In this document: positions 8,173-16,311 of the stretch, piece by piece
How positions within the stretch are numbered: the stretch's first letter is position 1
How the letters are laid out: each line of letters opens with the position of its first letter
Assembly (NCBI RefSeq): GCF_000802305.1
Contig: NZ_JTDK01000014.1
Span: 124,001 to 188,000 of the forward strand
Source of the DNA: Microbacterium mangrovi
Lineage (GTDB): Bacteria; Actinomycetota; Actinomycetes; Actinomycetales; Microbacteriaceae
DNA length: 64,000 nucleotides
Direction: 5' to 3'
Made by a program: the position numbers and the translations under genes
Notes under the pieces: generated by a model
Seen by the model: the letters and a program-made list of their open reading frames with translations, nothing else
What the model was told of the DNA's origin: nothing
Database searches by the model: none

Positions 8173-9092
8173 AGAGCATCTCCCTCGGGACCGGCACGGC
8201 CCCCAGCGTCGCCCTCGGACTCATGCGCATCGACGGGATGCCGGATGACGCCGTCCGCTCCCTCGTCGGCGCCGCGCGCGACGCCGGCATCGACTTCTTC
8301 GACCACGCAGACATCTACGGAGACACGCTGCACGGGAGCGAGCGGCGCTTCGCGGAGGCGATGCGCCTGACGCCGTCGGAGCGCGGCGAGGTGACGCTGC
8401 AGACCAAGTGCGGCATCCGGCAGGGCTTCTTCGACTTCTCGTACGAGCACATCGTCTCGTCCGCCGAGGAGTCTCTGCGCGCGCTCGGCACCGACTACCT
8501 CGACATCCTGCTCCTGCACCGGCCGGATGCCCTCGTCGAGCCCGATGAGGTCGCGCGCGCATTCGACGACCTCGAGGCCACCGGCAAGGTCCGGCAATTC
8601 GGGGTGTCGAACCACACTCCGCGCCAGATCGATCTGCTCCGCACGTCCGTGAAGCAACCGATCGTCGCGAACCAGCTTCAGCTGTCGATCACCCACGCGC
8701 CGATCATCGCGCAGGGCATCGCGGCCAACATGCAGGGGCTCGAGCAGTCCGTCGTGCGCGACGGCGGCGGAATCGTGGAGTACTGCCGCATCAACGGCAT
8801 CACGATCCAGGCGTGGTCGCCCCTCCAGGCCCGCTTCTTCGACGGGGTCTTCCTCGGCTCCGAGCGCTACCCCGAACTCAACGCGGTCATCGACCGGCTC
8901 GCCGCCTCGTACGACGTGCCGCCGATCGCGATCGCGACAGCGTGGATCACGCGGCATCCCGCGGGAATGCAGGTCGTCCTCGGCACGACGACCGCGCAGC
9001 GGGTGACGGATGCAGCAAAGGGATCCGACATCCCGCTCACGCGCGCCGAGTGGTACGAGCTCTTCCGAGCCGCCGGGCACACGCTCCCATAG
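8169..9092 (+). CDS. Aldo/keto reductase
   Basis: A 307-residue AKR of the YdhF-like type: it keeps the (beta/alpha)8 landmarks FFDHADIYG (catalytic Asp and Tyr, about 38-46), LQTKCG (catalytic Lys, about 77-82), ILLLHRPD (catalytic His, about 115-122), FGVSNHT (about 145-151) and the NADPH-binding WSPL and GTTT segments near the C-terminus. It would reduce aldehydes or ketones with NADPH in the cytoplasm. The GTG at 8169 overlaps the sigma-factor TGA (GTGA), so it belongs to the same transcript and may be the output gene of that sigma unit. Confidence 0.92.
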   Translation: MKSISLGTGTAPSVALGLMRIDGMPDDAVRSLVGAARDAGIDFFDHADIYGDTLHGSERRFAEAMRLTPSERGEVTLQTKCGIRQGFFDFSYEHIVSSAEESLRALGTDYLDILLLHRPDALVEPDEVARAFDDLEATGKVRQFGVSNHTPRQIDLLRTSVKQPIVANQLQLSITHAPIIAQGIAANMQGLEQSVVRDGGGIVEYCRINGITIQAWSPLQARFFDGVFLGSERYPELNAVIDRLAASYDVPPIAIATAWITRHPAGMQVVLGTTTAQRVTDAAKGSDIPLTRAEWYELFRAAGHTLP

Positions 9093-9134
9093 CGGCGTCC
9101 GACGCCGGGCCGGTGGTGAGGCGCGATCCCACGC

Positions 9135-9455
9135 TCAGCGGATGCCGGGGATCACGATCCAATGGTTGACGAGCACGACCCACACGACGAGCACGACGAG
9201 CGCGGCGATCGCGATGCCACGTGACCGACGACCGACGACGAGGGCGATCACGAGCACGATGATCGTCGCGACGGCCAGAGCGAGCGTTCCGAACGGGATC
9301 CCCGGCAGGAACAGGGACACCAGGAACAGCGCCGCGACGACGGTCTCGATGATGCCGATGAGCTTTGAGTTGCCGCTGAGCCGACGGATGCCGTCGACCA
9401 GTGCGAGGATGCCGCCGATGAGGGCGATGAGCAGAATCCAGCTGAAAGTGATCAC
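9135..9455 (-). CDS. Small membrane protein, unknown
   Basis: I place the start at GTG 9455 because GAAAGG precedes it by about 8 nt; this gives 106 residues, and upstream in-frame ATG codons lack a ribosome-binding site. The protein is almost wholly hydrophobic with four membrane helices (ILLIALIGGILALVDGI; LIGIIETVVAALFLVSLFL; LALAVATIIVLVIALVV; IAIAALVVLVVWVVLVN). I do not recognise the family. It is convergent with the aldo/keto reductase and divergent from gadB. Confidence 0.6.
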   Translation of the reverse strand: MITFSWILLIALIGGILALVDGIRRLSGNSKLIGIIETVVAALFLVSLFLPGIPFGTLALAVATIIVLVIALVVGRRSRGIAIAALVVLVVWVVLVNHWIVIPGIR

Positions 9456-9591
9456 GGCGGGGACCTTTCTGCGCGAACCTGCGACCATCGTAGGCCGAGC
9501 CGGAATACCCGGGGGCGGTCGTCGAAAACACCGATCCGAACGCGTCCAGACGTACACATCGTGATGGCGCGAGCCGTCCGCCCGCGGCCGT

Positions 9592-9643
9592 GGCGAAGTT
9601 CACACGATCTGCGCGATGCGTCCCGTGCGGCTTTGACGTTGAG
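9592..9643 (+). promoter_or_regulatory. Shared regulatory box upstream of gadB
   Basis: A 27-bp box at 9592-9618 (core GGCGAAGTTCACA) matches 24 of 27 bases of the box at 11121-11147 that precedes the next gene. In both places a TTGAG follows exactly 47 bp after the start of the box (9639 and 11168). Equal internal spacing suggests one regulatory unit copied or conserved in front of both genes rather than chance. No promoter hexamers are certain. Confidence 0.65.
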
Positions 9644-9706
9644 TGTCGATGGACGGTGCTGCGCCTGCGCAGCACCGCAACCTGTCACGAGAAGAAGGAA
9701 TTCGTC

Positions 9707-11101
9707 ATGCTGCATCATCGGGAGTCGGTCCGAGACGAGATGTTCGACGAGGTCTTCGCGTCGAGCGACCTGTCGGTGTCGATGCCGAAGTACCGCATCC
9801 CGGAGCGGGAGCATCTGCCCCGCCACGCGTACCAGGTGGTGTCTGACGAGCTGCTGCTGGATGGCAACTCCCGCCAGAACCTGGCCACCTTCTGCCAGAC
9901 GTGGCTCGAGCCCGAGGTCCGGGCGCTCATGGCCGAGACGCTCGACAAGAACATGATCGACAAGGACGAGTACCCCCAGACCGCGGCGATCGAGGCCCGC
10001 TGCGTGCACATCCTCGCCGACCTGTGGAACTCGCCGGATGCCGCGAACACCCTCGGAACGTCGACCACCGGCTCGAGCGAGGCGGCGATGCTCGGCGGCA
10101 TGGCGCTGCTGTGGAACTGGCGTGCGCGGCGCCGCGCGGCGGGGCAGTCGACCGACCGCCCGAACCTCATCACCGGGCCGGTGCAGGTGTGCTGGCACAA
10201 GTTCGCCCGGTACTGGGACGTCGAGCTGCGCGAGATCCCGATGGAGGGCGATCGGTTCCTCATGACGCCCGAGGAGGTCGTCGCCCGCGTCGACGAGAAC
10301 ACCATCGGCGTCGTCCCCACGCTCGGCGTCACCTACACCGGCGGCTACGAGCCCGTGCAGGCGGTGAGCGAGGCCCTCGACCGGCTGCAGACCGAGACCG
10401 GGCTCGACATCCCGATCCACGTCGACGGCGCCAGCGGCGGGTTCCTCGCGCCCTTCACCGCGACCGACATCGTGTGGGACTTCCGCCTGCCGCGCGTCAA
10501 GTCGATCAACACCTCCGGCCACAAGTTCGGGCTCGCGCCCCTCGGCGTCGGCTGGATCGTCTGGCGGGATGCCTCGGACCTGCCGAAGGAGCTCATCTTC
10601 GACGTGAACTACCTGGGCGGCGACATGCCGACGTTCGCGCTGAACTTCTCCCGGCCCGGCGGCCAGATCGTCGTGCAGTACTACAACTTCCTGCGCCTCG
10701 GCCGCGAGGGATACCGCAAGGTGCACCAGTCCTGCTACGACACCGCGATGTTCCTCGCCGACGAGATCGGCAAGCTCGGGCACTTCGACATCATCAACGA
10801 CGGCAGCCCGGAGGCCGGCATCCCCGCCGTCTCGTGGAAGCTGAAGGAGGGGGTGGAGCATCCCTTCTCGCTGTTCGACCTCGCCGACCGGCTGCGCACG
10901 CGCGGATGGCAGGTTCCCGCGTACACGATGCCGGCCAACCGCGAGGATCTCGCCATCCAGCGGATCCTGGTGCGCGCCGGATTCGGGCGCGACGAGGCAA
11001 CCCTGCTGATGGACGACTACCGCGACGCGATCGCCCACTTCGACAAGCACCCCATCACGGTGCCGATGAGCGAGGACGAAGCCGGCTCCTTCCACCACTG
11101 A
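9707..11101 (+). CDS. gadB: Glutamate decarboxylase
   Basis: The 464-residue protein matches PLP-dependent glutamate decarboxylase in length (E. coli 466) and sequence: [17 protein letters not shown] (about 119-135), [14 protein letters not shown] (about 238-251) and the PLP lysine in NTSGHKFG (Lys about 273). It converts glutamate to GABA, consuming a proton, and usually serves acid resistance. The ATG at 9707 follows GAAGAAGGAA. The next gene encodes a large membrane protein under the same 27-bp box; no recognisable glutamate/GABA antiporter (GadC) is in the window. A role of that membrane protein in acid response is inference. Confidence 0.96.
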   Translation: MLHHRESVRDEMFDEVFASSDLSVSMPKYRIPEREHLPRHAYQVVSDELLLDGNSRQNLATFCQTWLEPEVRALMAETLDKNMIDKDEYPQTAAIEARCVHILADLWNSPDAANTLGTSTTGSSEAAMLGGMALLWNWRARRRAAGQSTDRPNLITGPVQVCWHKFARYWDVELREIPMEGDRFLMTPEEVVARVDENTIGVVPTLGVTYTGGYEPVQAVSEALDRLQTETGLDIPIHVDGASGGFLAPFTATDIVWDFRLPRVKSINTSGHKFGLAPLGVGWIVWRDASDLPKELIFDVNYLGGDMPTFALNFSRPGGQIVVQYYNFLRLGREGYRKVHQSCYDTAMFLADEIGKLGHFDIINDGSPEAGIPAVSWKLKEGVEHPFSLFDLADRLRTRGWQVPAYTMPANREDLAIQRILVRAGFGRDEATLLMDDYRDAIAHFDKHPITVPMSEDEAGSFHH

Positions 11102-11120
11102 CCGCGGCAGGGGCGTCGGG

Positions 11121-11172
11121 GGCGAAGTTCACATGATGTGAGCGATGTGGCGACGCCGCGATGGCGATTGAG
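11121..11172 (+). promoter_or_regulatory. Second copy of the gadB-type box
   Basis: This copy contains the near-palindrome GTTCACA-TGA-TGTGAGC (11127-11143), whose 7-bp arms differ at one position; the copy before gadB has a degenerate right arm. It starts 20 bp after the gadB stop, so the downstream gene has its own control region rather than relying on read-through. A GGAG ribosome-binding site lies between the box and the ATG at 11213. Confidence 0.65.
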
Positions 11173-11212
11173 TACGGGAGAGCAGTTCGAGCGAGACACG
11201 GAGGCCGGGGGC

Positions 11213-13192
11213 ATGATCAAGAAGCCGACAGTTGCGCTGGGGATCGTCGCGTTCCTCGCGGTGGTCTTCGCCATATGCCTCGTCAGCGCCGTCCATCTCC
11301 TCGAGCCGCGAGGAATGGCGTTCGGGGTGACGGCGTCGTCGCCGGTCGTCGACGCGGTCGACAAGAACGGTGCGCTCGACATCAAGACCTATCCGAGCGA
11401 AGACGCACTCATGACGGCCGCGGAACAGGGGGACATCTACGGCGGGTACATCGTCGGCTCGAGCTCCGACACCCTCGTGACGGTGCCCGCGAAGAGCTTC
11501 TTCGGTGAGATCTTCATCCGTGGCGGCATCGAGAAGGCGGCGGCCGAACAGCACCAGAAGATCACCACGACGGTGGTCGCGCCCCTTCCCCTGTCCGACC
11601 GCACGGGTGGAGTCGTCGGACTGCTGCTTCTTCCGACGCTCATGGGCGGCTACCTCGTCGCCTCGCTGCTGTACTCGGTCACGAAGTCCGCAACGGCACG
11701 AGGACGCATCGGTTTCGTCTTCAGCTACGCGGCGATCATCGCGCTGGTCACTTGGCTGATCGCGGGCCCGGTCCTCGAAGCGATCCCGGCCGGGGCGGTG
11801 GCCCTGGTCCCCGCCTTCTTCCTCGTCACGGCCGCCGTCGGTCTCTCCGCCGTCGCGCTCCAAGTGCTGGTCGGACCGCTGGGCTCGCTGCTGACGGCAC
11901 TCCTGTTCGTCATCATCGGCGGGGCCGGCTCCGGGGGAGCGGGTGTGGCGTTGCTGCCGACGTTCTGGCAGACGGCGGGCAACCTGTTCCCGCCCCGCCA
12001 TGCGATCGAGCTGTACCGCAACGTCATCTACTTCGGCGGGCACAACGTCGGTCTGCCGATCCTGGTGCTCGGCCTCTACGCCGTCGCGAGCATCGTGGTG
12101 ATCGTGGTCGTGGGCGGTCGACGCTCGGCTGCCTCGGCCGGGCCCGTCACGGTCGAGGATCCCGCCGCAAAGAAGGCCAGGCACCGCGTGGTCCTCATTC
12201 CCGCGGCATTCGCCTTCATCCTCACGACCCTGTTCGCACTCAACTACACGAGTTCCGGTCACTCGCCCGTGGCAGACAACCTGCCGTTCGGCCTCGTGGG
12301 ATCGACCCAGCTCACCGACGCAGCCCAAGGGCCGCTCCTCTCGCTGGATGTCACCACCTACCCGGACGAGCAGGCCGCGATGGATGCCATCGAGCGGGGC
12401 GAGATCTATGGTGCGCTCATCGCCTCGGGGAAGCCGGCGCAACTCGTCGTCGTGCCGTCCATCAGCGACATCGCGCCCCTCGACCTCACCCACGCGTTCG
12501 AGACGGCGGCCGCCGAGCAGCACCAGAAGCTGACGGTCAAGCCATATGAGCCGACTGCGCTGCCCTCGGGCGACCCGTACGCACTCGTGCTGGCGACCGT
12601 TCTGACGGCGCTGCTCGTGGGCGGATACATGTCCGCCTCGATGCTGACGAACTCCTCCGGCAGGGCATCCGGGCGCTGGCGCGGTCTGTGGCTGGCGGGC
12701 TTCGCCGTCGTCACTGCGCTCGCGATCGATCTCGCCGTGACCTTCCTGTTCCAGGGCATCCCTGTGGACGCGTTCTGGGTCACGTGGGCGATCATGTCGC
12801 TGATCATCGTGGTCATCTCGTGGCTCACGGCCGTCCTGCGAAGACTGCTCGGCCCCGTCGGCGTCGTCCTGACGCTCATCGTGATCCTGCAGTTCGGAAA
12901 TCCGTCGTCGGGCGGATCGAACGGGGCGGCCTATCTTCCCGGGTTCTGGAACCAGATCGGCCCGCTGCTCCCGCCGCGCAATGACTTCCTGCTGCTGCGC
13001 AACACGATCTACTTCGGCGGCAACGGCATCGAGCAGCCGCTGATCGTGCTGCTTGTCTACGCACTGATCTTCGGCGGGGTGCTCGCCTACCTCGACTGGT
13101 TCCGCTCGCCGGAGCCCGTCATCCCCGGCCTGAAGGACGAAGACACAGCCGGCGCCGCGGCCGTCGCGATCCCCGTCGGCCCGGTCGCGTAA
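11213..13192 (+). CDS. Internally duplicated ABC-2/YhgE-like membrane protein
   Basis: The 659-residue protein consists of two homologous halves (about 1-320 and 325-659). Each half has an N-terminal membrane helix, an external region of about 120 residues containing TYPxE..AM, G-x-IYG and AAAEQHQK, then about five helices and a closing segment with LP-x-FW, PPR, RN-x-IYFGG and P-x-x-VL-x-x-YA. One-half topology resembles ABC-2 permease or YhgE/Pip-like (DUF3533-type) proteins; I cannot name the family with certainty. The start at ATG 11213 follows GGAGG; an upstream in-frame start would fall inside the regulatory box. It follows gadB and shares its box. Confidence 0.7.
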   Translation: MIKKPTVALGIVAFLAVVFAICLVSAVHLLEPRGMAFGVTASSPVVDAVDKNGALDIKTYPSEDALMTAAEQGDIYGGYIVGSSSDTLVTVPAKSFFGEIFIRGGIEKAAAEQHQKITTTVVAPLPLSDRTGGVVGLLLLPTLMGGYLVASLLYSVTKSATARGRIGFVFSYAAIIALVTWLIAGPVLEAIPAGAVALVPAFFLVTAAVGLSAVALQVLVGPLGSLLTALLFVIIGGAGSGGAGVALLPTFWQTAGNLFPPRHAIELYRNVIYFGGHNVGLPILVLGLYAVASIVVIVVVGGRRSAASAGPVTVEDPAAKKARHRVVLIPAAFAFILTTLFALNYTSSGHSPVADNLPFGLVGSTQLTDAAQGPLLSLDVTTYPDEQAAMDAIERGEIYGALIASGKPAQLVVVPSISDIAPLDLTHAFETAAAEQHQKLTVKPYEPTALPSGDPYALVLATVLTALLVGGYMSASMLTNSSGRASGRWRGLWLAGFAVVTALAIDLAVTFLFQGIPVDAFWVTWAIMSLIIVVISWLTAVLRRLLGPVGVVLTLIVILQFGNPSSGGSNGAAYLPGFWNQIGPLLPPRNDFLLLRNTIYFGGNGIEQPLIVLLVYALIFGGVLAYLDWFRSPEPVIPGLKDEDTAGAAAVAIPVGPVA

Positions 13193-13231
13193 CCCGACGC
13201 CGAGGTCGCCGGACTGACCGCCGAGCTCCGA

Positions 13232-13636
13232 TCACTCGGGGACGTACTCCTGCCGCACGTGGCCTTCGGTCGCGAGTTCGATGTAACCGAAGTCGCGATC
13301 GCTGTTCAGGATCACGGCGTCGTTGGCAACGGCATAGGCGGCGATGAGGCAGTCGAACGCGCCCGCGGCCCGGAGCATGCCTGCATCCCAGAGCGCGTGC
13401 TGGATGTTCAGCGCCTGCTGCTCATCGGGGTGCTCCCATGCGGACAGAAGGTCCTCCATGTCTTCTCGCAACTCGGCATACTCGTCGGCGTTGCGGGCGG
13501 AGAAACAGTACTCGAGCACCTGCGGTGGGCAGGTGATGATCAGGTGCGTCGTGGAGATCGCGCGAAGCCGTTCTGCGATCGTGGTGCTGGTGGCAGCCTT
13601 CTGCCAGATGCTGTTGTCGACGAGGTAGATCGTCAC
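13232..13636 (-). CDS. vapC: PIN-domain toxin, VapC family
   Basis: This 134-residue PIN ribonuclease has the expected acidic residues: Asp7 (YLVDNS), Glu42 (VLEYC), Asp95 (AFDCLIAAYA) and Asp113/Asp115 (NSDRDF), which bind Mg2+ for RNA cleavage. VapC toxins usually cut tRNA or rRNA loops; the target here is unknown. The gene overlaps the antitoxin stop by 4 bp. It is convergent with the duplicated membrane-protein gene. Confidence 0.9.
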   Translation of the reverse strand: MTIYLVDNSIWQKAATSTTIAERLRAISTTHLIITCPPQVLEYCFSARNADEYAELREDMEDLLSAWEHPDEQQALNIQHALWDAGMLRAAGAFDCLIAAYAVANDAVILNSDRDFGYIELATEGHVRQEYVPE

Positions 13637-13848
13637 GCCGAAGCGGTCTCCGGCGTGATCGTCTGCGCGTCGATCTGGTCAGGATCGAACCGGCGCGCGA
13701 TGATCCGCTCCACGGCGGCCGGCTGACGGCGGACGGCGATAAGGGTCCGCAGTGCGAGGTCGACGGTCTCACGATTGGATGTCGTGCCGGCCAGCAGCTT
13801 CGCCTGCTGCAGCTCAGCGGGATCGATGTCGATCGATGTGACGGTCAT
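13633..13848 (-). CDS. vapB: VapB-type antitoxin
   Basis: The 71-residue protein has a ribbon-helix-helix-like N-terminus (MTVTSIDIDPAELQQAKLLA, then TSNRETVDLALRTLI) typical of VapB antitoxins, followed by a tail that would inhibit VapC. GAGGAGGAAC gives a very strong ribosome-binding site before the ATG at 13848. Order and overlap with vapC support a functional pair. VapB proteins normally bind repeats in their own promoter; such repeats lie at 13866-13884. Confidence 0.85.
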   Translation of the reverse strand: MTVTSIDIDPAELQQAKLLAGTTSNRETVDLALRTLIAVRRQPAAVERIIARRFDPDQIDAQTITPETASA

Positions 13849-13865
13849 GGTTCCTCCTCGCTCTG

Positions 13866-13884
13866 TATAAGCCAGTATATAAGC
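13866..13884 (-). promoter_or_regulatory. vapBC promoter with direct repeats
   Basis: On the minus strand GCTTATA occurs twice (13884 to 13878 and 13872 to 13866), a 12-bp period, embedded in an AT-rich island that contains TATACT/TATACA -10-like hexamers. The site lies 17-36 bp before the vapB ATG. Direct repeats overlapping the -10 region fit autorepression by VapB. Confidence 0.5.
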
Positions 13885-13892
13885 GATGCATC

Positions 13893-14363
13893 TCAGCGAT
13901 GCGACGACTCCGGATTCCAGCGCACCAGGTATCCGGGGCCATCGAGGCGGTAGTGCACGACGTCGAAGTATGCCCAGGAAGCGACTCGCGTCGCGCAGTC
14001 CTGCGGAATGCAGCGGTGCGATGCGAGTTGATCGTCGAGCTCCTCGTGGCGGGAGCTCACCACGGGGCCGGGCGAATCCCGACCGTCGCTGCCGTGAATC
14101 CACGCAGACAGGAGGCGGTACCGTTCGATCTCCAGATCGAGGACGCTCCGGCCGACCGGCCAGACGAAATACTCACCCGTCTCCGTGTCGAGCTCCTCGG
14201 TGACGTACCGACTCAGGAAGTAGCAGGCGACACCGTCCACGTTCGCCACGCCCCCCACGGGCCCGCCCCAGTATTCGTACTCGGCGTACACGCGCTCGTA
14301 GCCCTGGGCCATCAATCTTCGGCGTTCCTGCTCGGCGCGCTGCGCGGGCTCGACTGCGTCCAC
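13893..14363 (-). CDS. Hypothetical protein
   Basis: A 156-residue soluble protein with many aromatic residues (YERVYAEYEYWGGPVGG, about 22-38; WIHGSDG; SWAYFDVVHYRLDGPGY near the C-terminus). It has no signal peptide or membrane segment and I do not recognise a domain. It lies 30 bp downstream of the SulP gene on the same strand and could be co-transcribed with it. The frame has a normal protein-like composition, so it is likely real. Confidence 0.6.
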   Translation of the reverse strand: MDAVEPAQRAEQERRRLMAQGYERVYAEYEYWGGPVGGVANVDGVACYFLSRYVTEELDTETGEYFVWPVGRSVLDLEIERYRLLSAWIHGSDGRDSPGPVVSSRHEELDDQLASHRCIPQDCATRVASWAYFDVVHYRLDGPGYLVRWNPESSHR

Positions 14364-14393
14364 GATGTCTCCTGTCGATCCCGAGTGACCCGT

Positions 14394-16091
14394 CTACACG
14401 TTGGGTGCCGCATCTCGGGTGCGGTATGCGTGCACCGCGGTGTCGAGATCGTTGAAGACGGTTCCGTAGGGAAGCCGCTCTCGCAGCCCGTACGCCGTCA
14501 GAGCCTGCAGCACCGCGGCGTCGGGTCGCGCGAGCACAAGGGTGACCTGCTTCTTCGAGAGATAGTCGAACAGGCCGACGAGGTCCTGACCGGCGGAGTA
14601 GTCGATATCGGAGATGCCGGCGGCATCCAGAATGACCCACTCGACGGGTTCGGCGGCCGTGTCGACCAGTTCCTGCACCTCGTCGACGAAGCGGGAGGCG
14701 TTCGCGTAGAAGAGCTCGGCGTCGTATCGGAAGACGATGAGGCCCGGTTCGCTCTGCGAGCCGTCCGCCGCTGAGTCGTACGTGTAGCCGTCGGGCCCCC
14801 TGACGCCGAGGACGAACTCGCGTGCCTTGTATTGTCTCTCGATCACGTCGATGAGGGAGAGCACCACGGCGGCGATCACGCCGGCGCCGACGCCGACGAT
14901 GAAGACGGTCAGTGCGGTGATGAGCGCGATCCAGAACTCTCGACGGCGCTGCCGGGAGACGCGGACGAGACCTTTGATGTCGATGAGCTCGACGCCGATG
15001 ACGAAGACGACGCCGCCGAGCACGGCCTTGGGGAGGTCGGTGAGGAGTCCCGCGAAGAAGAGCAGCACGACCAGGGTCAACGCGACGACGACGAGGTTCG
15101 CGACCTGGGTGCGGCCCTTCTGGCCGTCGAGGATCTGCGTCTTCGTCGGTGAGCCGTTGACGACGAAGGTGCCGCTCAGCCCCGCGGCGAGGTTCGCCGC
15201 CGCGAGGCCGACGATGTCTCGGTTGACGTCGGCACGGTCGCCGTGCTTCATCGCGAAGCTCCGCGACGTCGCCGCGCTCTGCGAGATGATGATGACGAAG
15301 CACGCGAACGCCGTCGAGATGACCGCCGGCACGTCTGTCCAGCTGACGCCGGCGGGGAAGCCGATCGGCGGGAACCCGCCCTGGATCGCGCCGACCACCT
15401 TCACGCCGTAGCTCGGCGCGTTCGTCGCCGTCGCGACGATGAGCAGGCCGATCACGGCGATGATCGCCCCGGGCACCTTCGGCAGCATGAACTTGAAGGC
15501 GTAGATGACCGCGACCGTGATGGCGCCGTACGCGAAGGTCGGCCAGGAGATGTCGCCGAGCGAGGAGATCCACGCCCACTGCTGCTGGAACCAGTTGCCC
15601 GAACCCTTCGGGACGCCGAGGATGTCGGGGATCTGACCCGTAGCGACCTGGATGCCGACACCGGTGAGGAATCCGATCAGAACGGAGGCCGACAAGAAGT
15701 CGCCGATGAAGCCCAGTCGTGCGATCCGCGCGACGATCAGCAGCAGCCCGCACACCAACGCCGTCAGCCCGCACAGCGCCACCCATTTCGGCGACCCCGG
15801 CGTCAACCCGGGGATGCCGGCTGCGATCAGGCCGCCGGCGAGGATCGCTGCGGTCGCCGAATCGCCACCGACCACGAGGAGCTTCGACGCCCCGAACAGG
15901 GCGAAGGCGAGGAGCGGGAGCAGGATCGTGTACAGACCCGTCACGATCGGCGTCTGCGAGATCGAGGTGTAACCCATCACCTCGGGGATCGCCACCGCGG
16001 TCAGGGTCACTCCCGCGATCAGGTCACGACCCAGCCAAGCCCGCCGGTACCCACGCAGCGAGACCGGAGTGAGGATTTTCGGGAACGTCAT
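14394..16091 (-). CDS. SulP-family anion (sulfate) transporter
   Basis: The 565-residue protein has the SulP layout: about 12-14 membrane segments (about 20-430) followed by a cytoplasmic STAS domain (about 440-560). Family landmarks include LIAGVTLTAVAIPEVMGY (about 23-40), where transport starts, and the STAS segment VEWVILDAAGISDIDYSAG (about 487-505). Members move sulfate, bicarbonate or dicarboxylates by symport or exchange. The ATG at 16091 follows GGAG; a -10-like TAGCGT lies on the minus strand at 16159-16154. Sulfate is an attractive substrate because an arylsulfatase is encoded 5 kb away, but this is inference. Confidence 0.92.
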   Translation of the reverse strand: MTFPKILTPVSLRGYRRAWLGRDLIAGVTLTAVAIPEVMGYTSISQTPIVTGLYTILLPLLAFALFGASKLLVVGGDSATAAILAGGLIAAGIPGLTPGSPKWVALCGLTALVCGLLLIVARIARLGFIGDFLSASVLIGFLTGVGIQVATGQIPDILGVPKGSGNWFQQQWAWISSLGDISWPTFAYGAITVAVIYAFKFMLPKVPGAIIAVIGLLIVATATNAPSYGVKVVGAIQGGFPPIGFPAGVSWTDVPAVISTAFACFVIIISQSAATSRSFAMKHGDRADVNRDIVGLAAANLAAGLSGTFVVNGSPTKTQILDGQKGRTQVANLVVVALTLVVLLFFAGLLTDLPKAVLGGVVFVIGVELIDIKGLVRVSRQRRREFWIALITALTVFIVGVGAGVIAAVVLSLIDVIERQYKAREFVLGVRGPDGYTYDSAADGSQSEPGLIVFRYDAELFYANASRFVDEVQELVDTAAEPVEWVILDAAGISDIDYSAGQDLVGLFDYLSKKQVTLVLARPDAAVLQALTAYGLRERLPYGTVFNDLDTAVHAYRTRDAAPNV

Positions 16092-16251
16092 CCGGGCTCC
16101 ACATCCATCGGGCCGAGCGCGGAAGGAGTTCGCGCGTGACGACGGCTTGATCGACGCTACGACCGGACCAGGGCACACGTCATCACACGATTATTGCGAA
16201 ACGAATCCGCGTCGATCCGAAAAGCACCCCACCCCCGTTCACAGGCGGTCA

Positions 16252-16298
16252 TATACTGACGCCTGACCGGCGCCCAGGGGCCACGCCGGGCTGGGTGC
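16252..16298 (+). promoter_or_regulatory. Promoter and leader hairpin before FUSC gene
   Basis: TATACT at 16252-16257 is a good -10 box, giving a leader of about 48 nt. The leader holds an imperfect inverted repeat (GCGCCCAG near 16270 with CTGGGTGC near 16297) that could form a hairpin just before the ribosome-binding site. No clear -35 box is seen. Confidence 0.45.
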
Positions 16299-16311
16299 GA
16301 ATGGGGACGAC

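Noticed and set aside
9093..9107. CGGCGTC-C-GACGCCG as a terminator after the aldo/keto reductase
   Set aside because: The palindrome leaves no room for a hairpin loop without breaking the stem and has no T-run.
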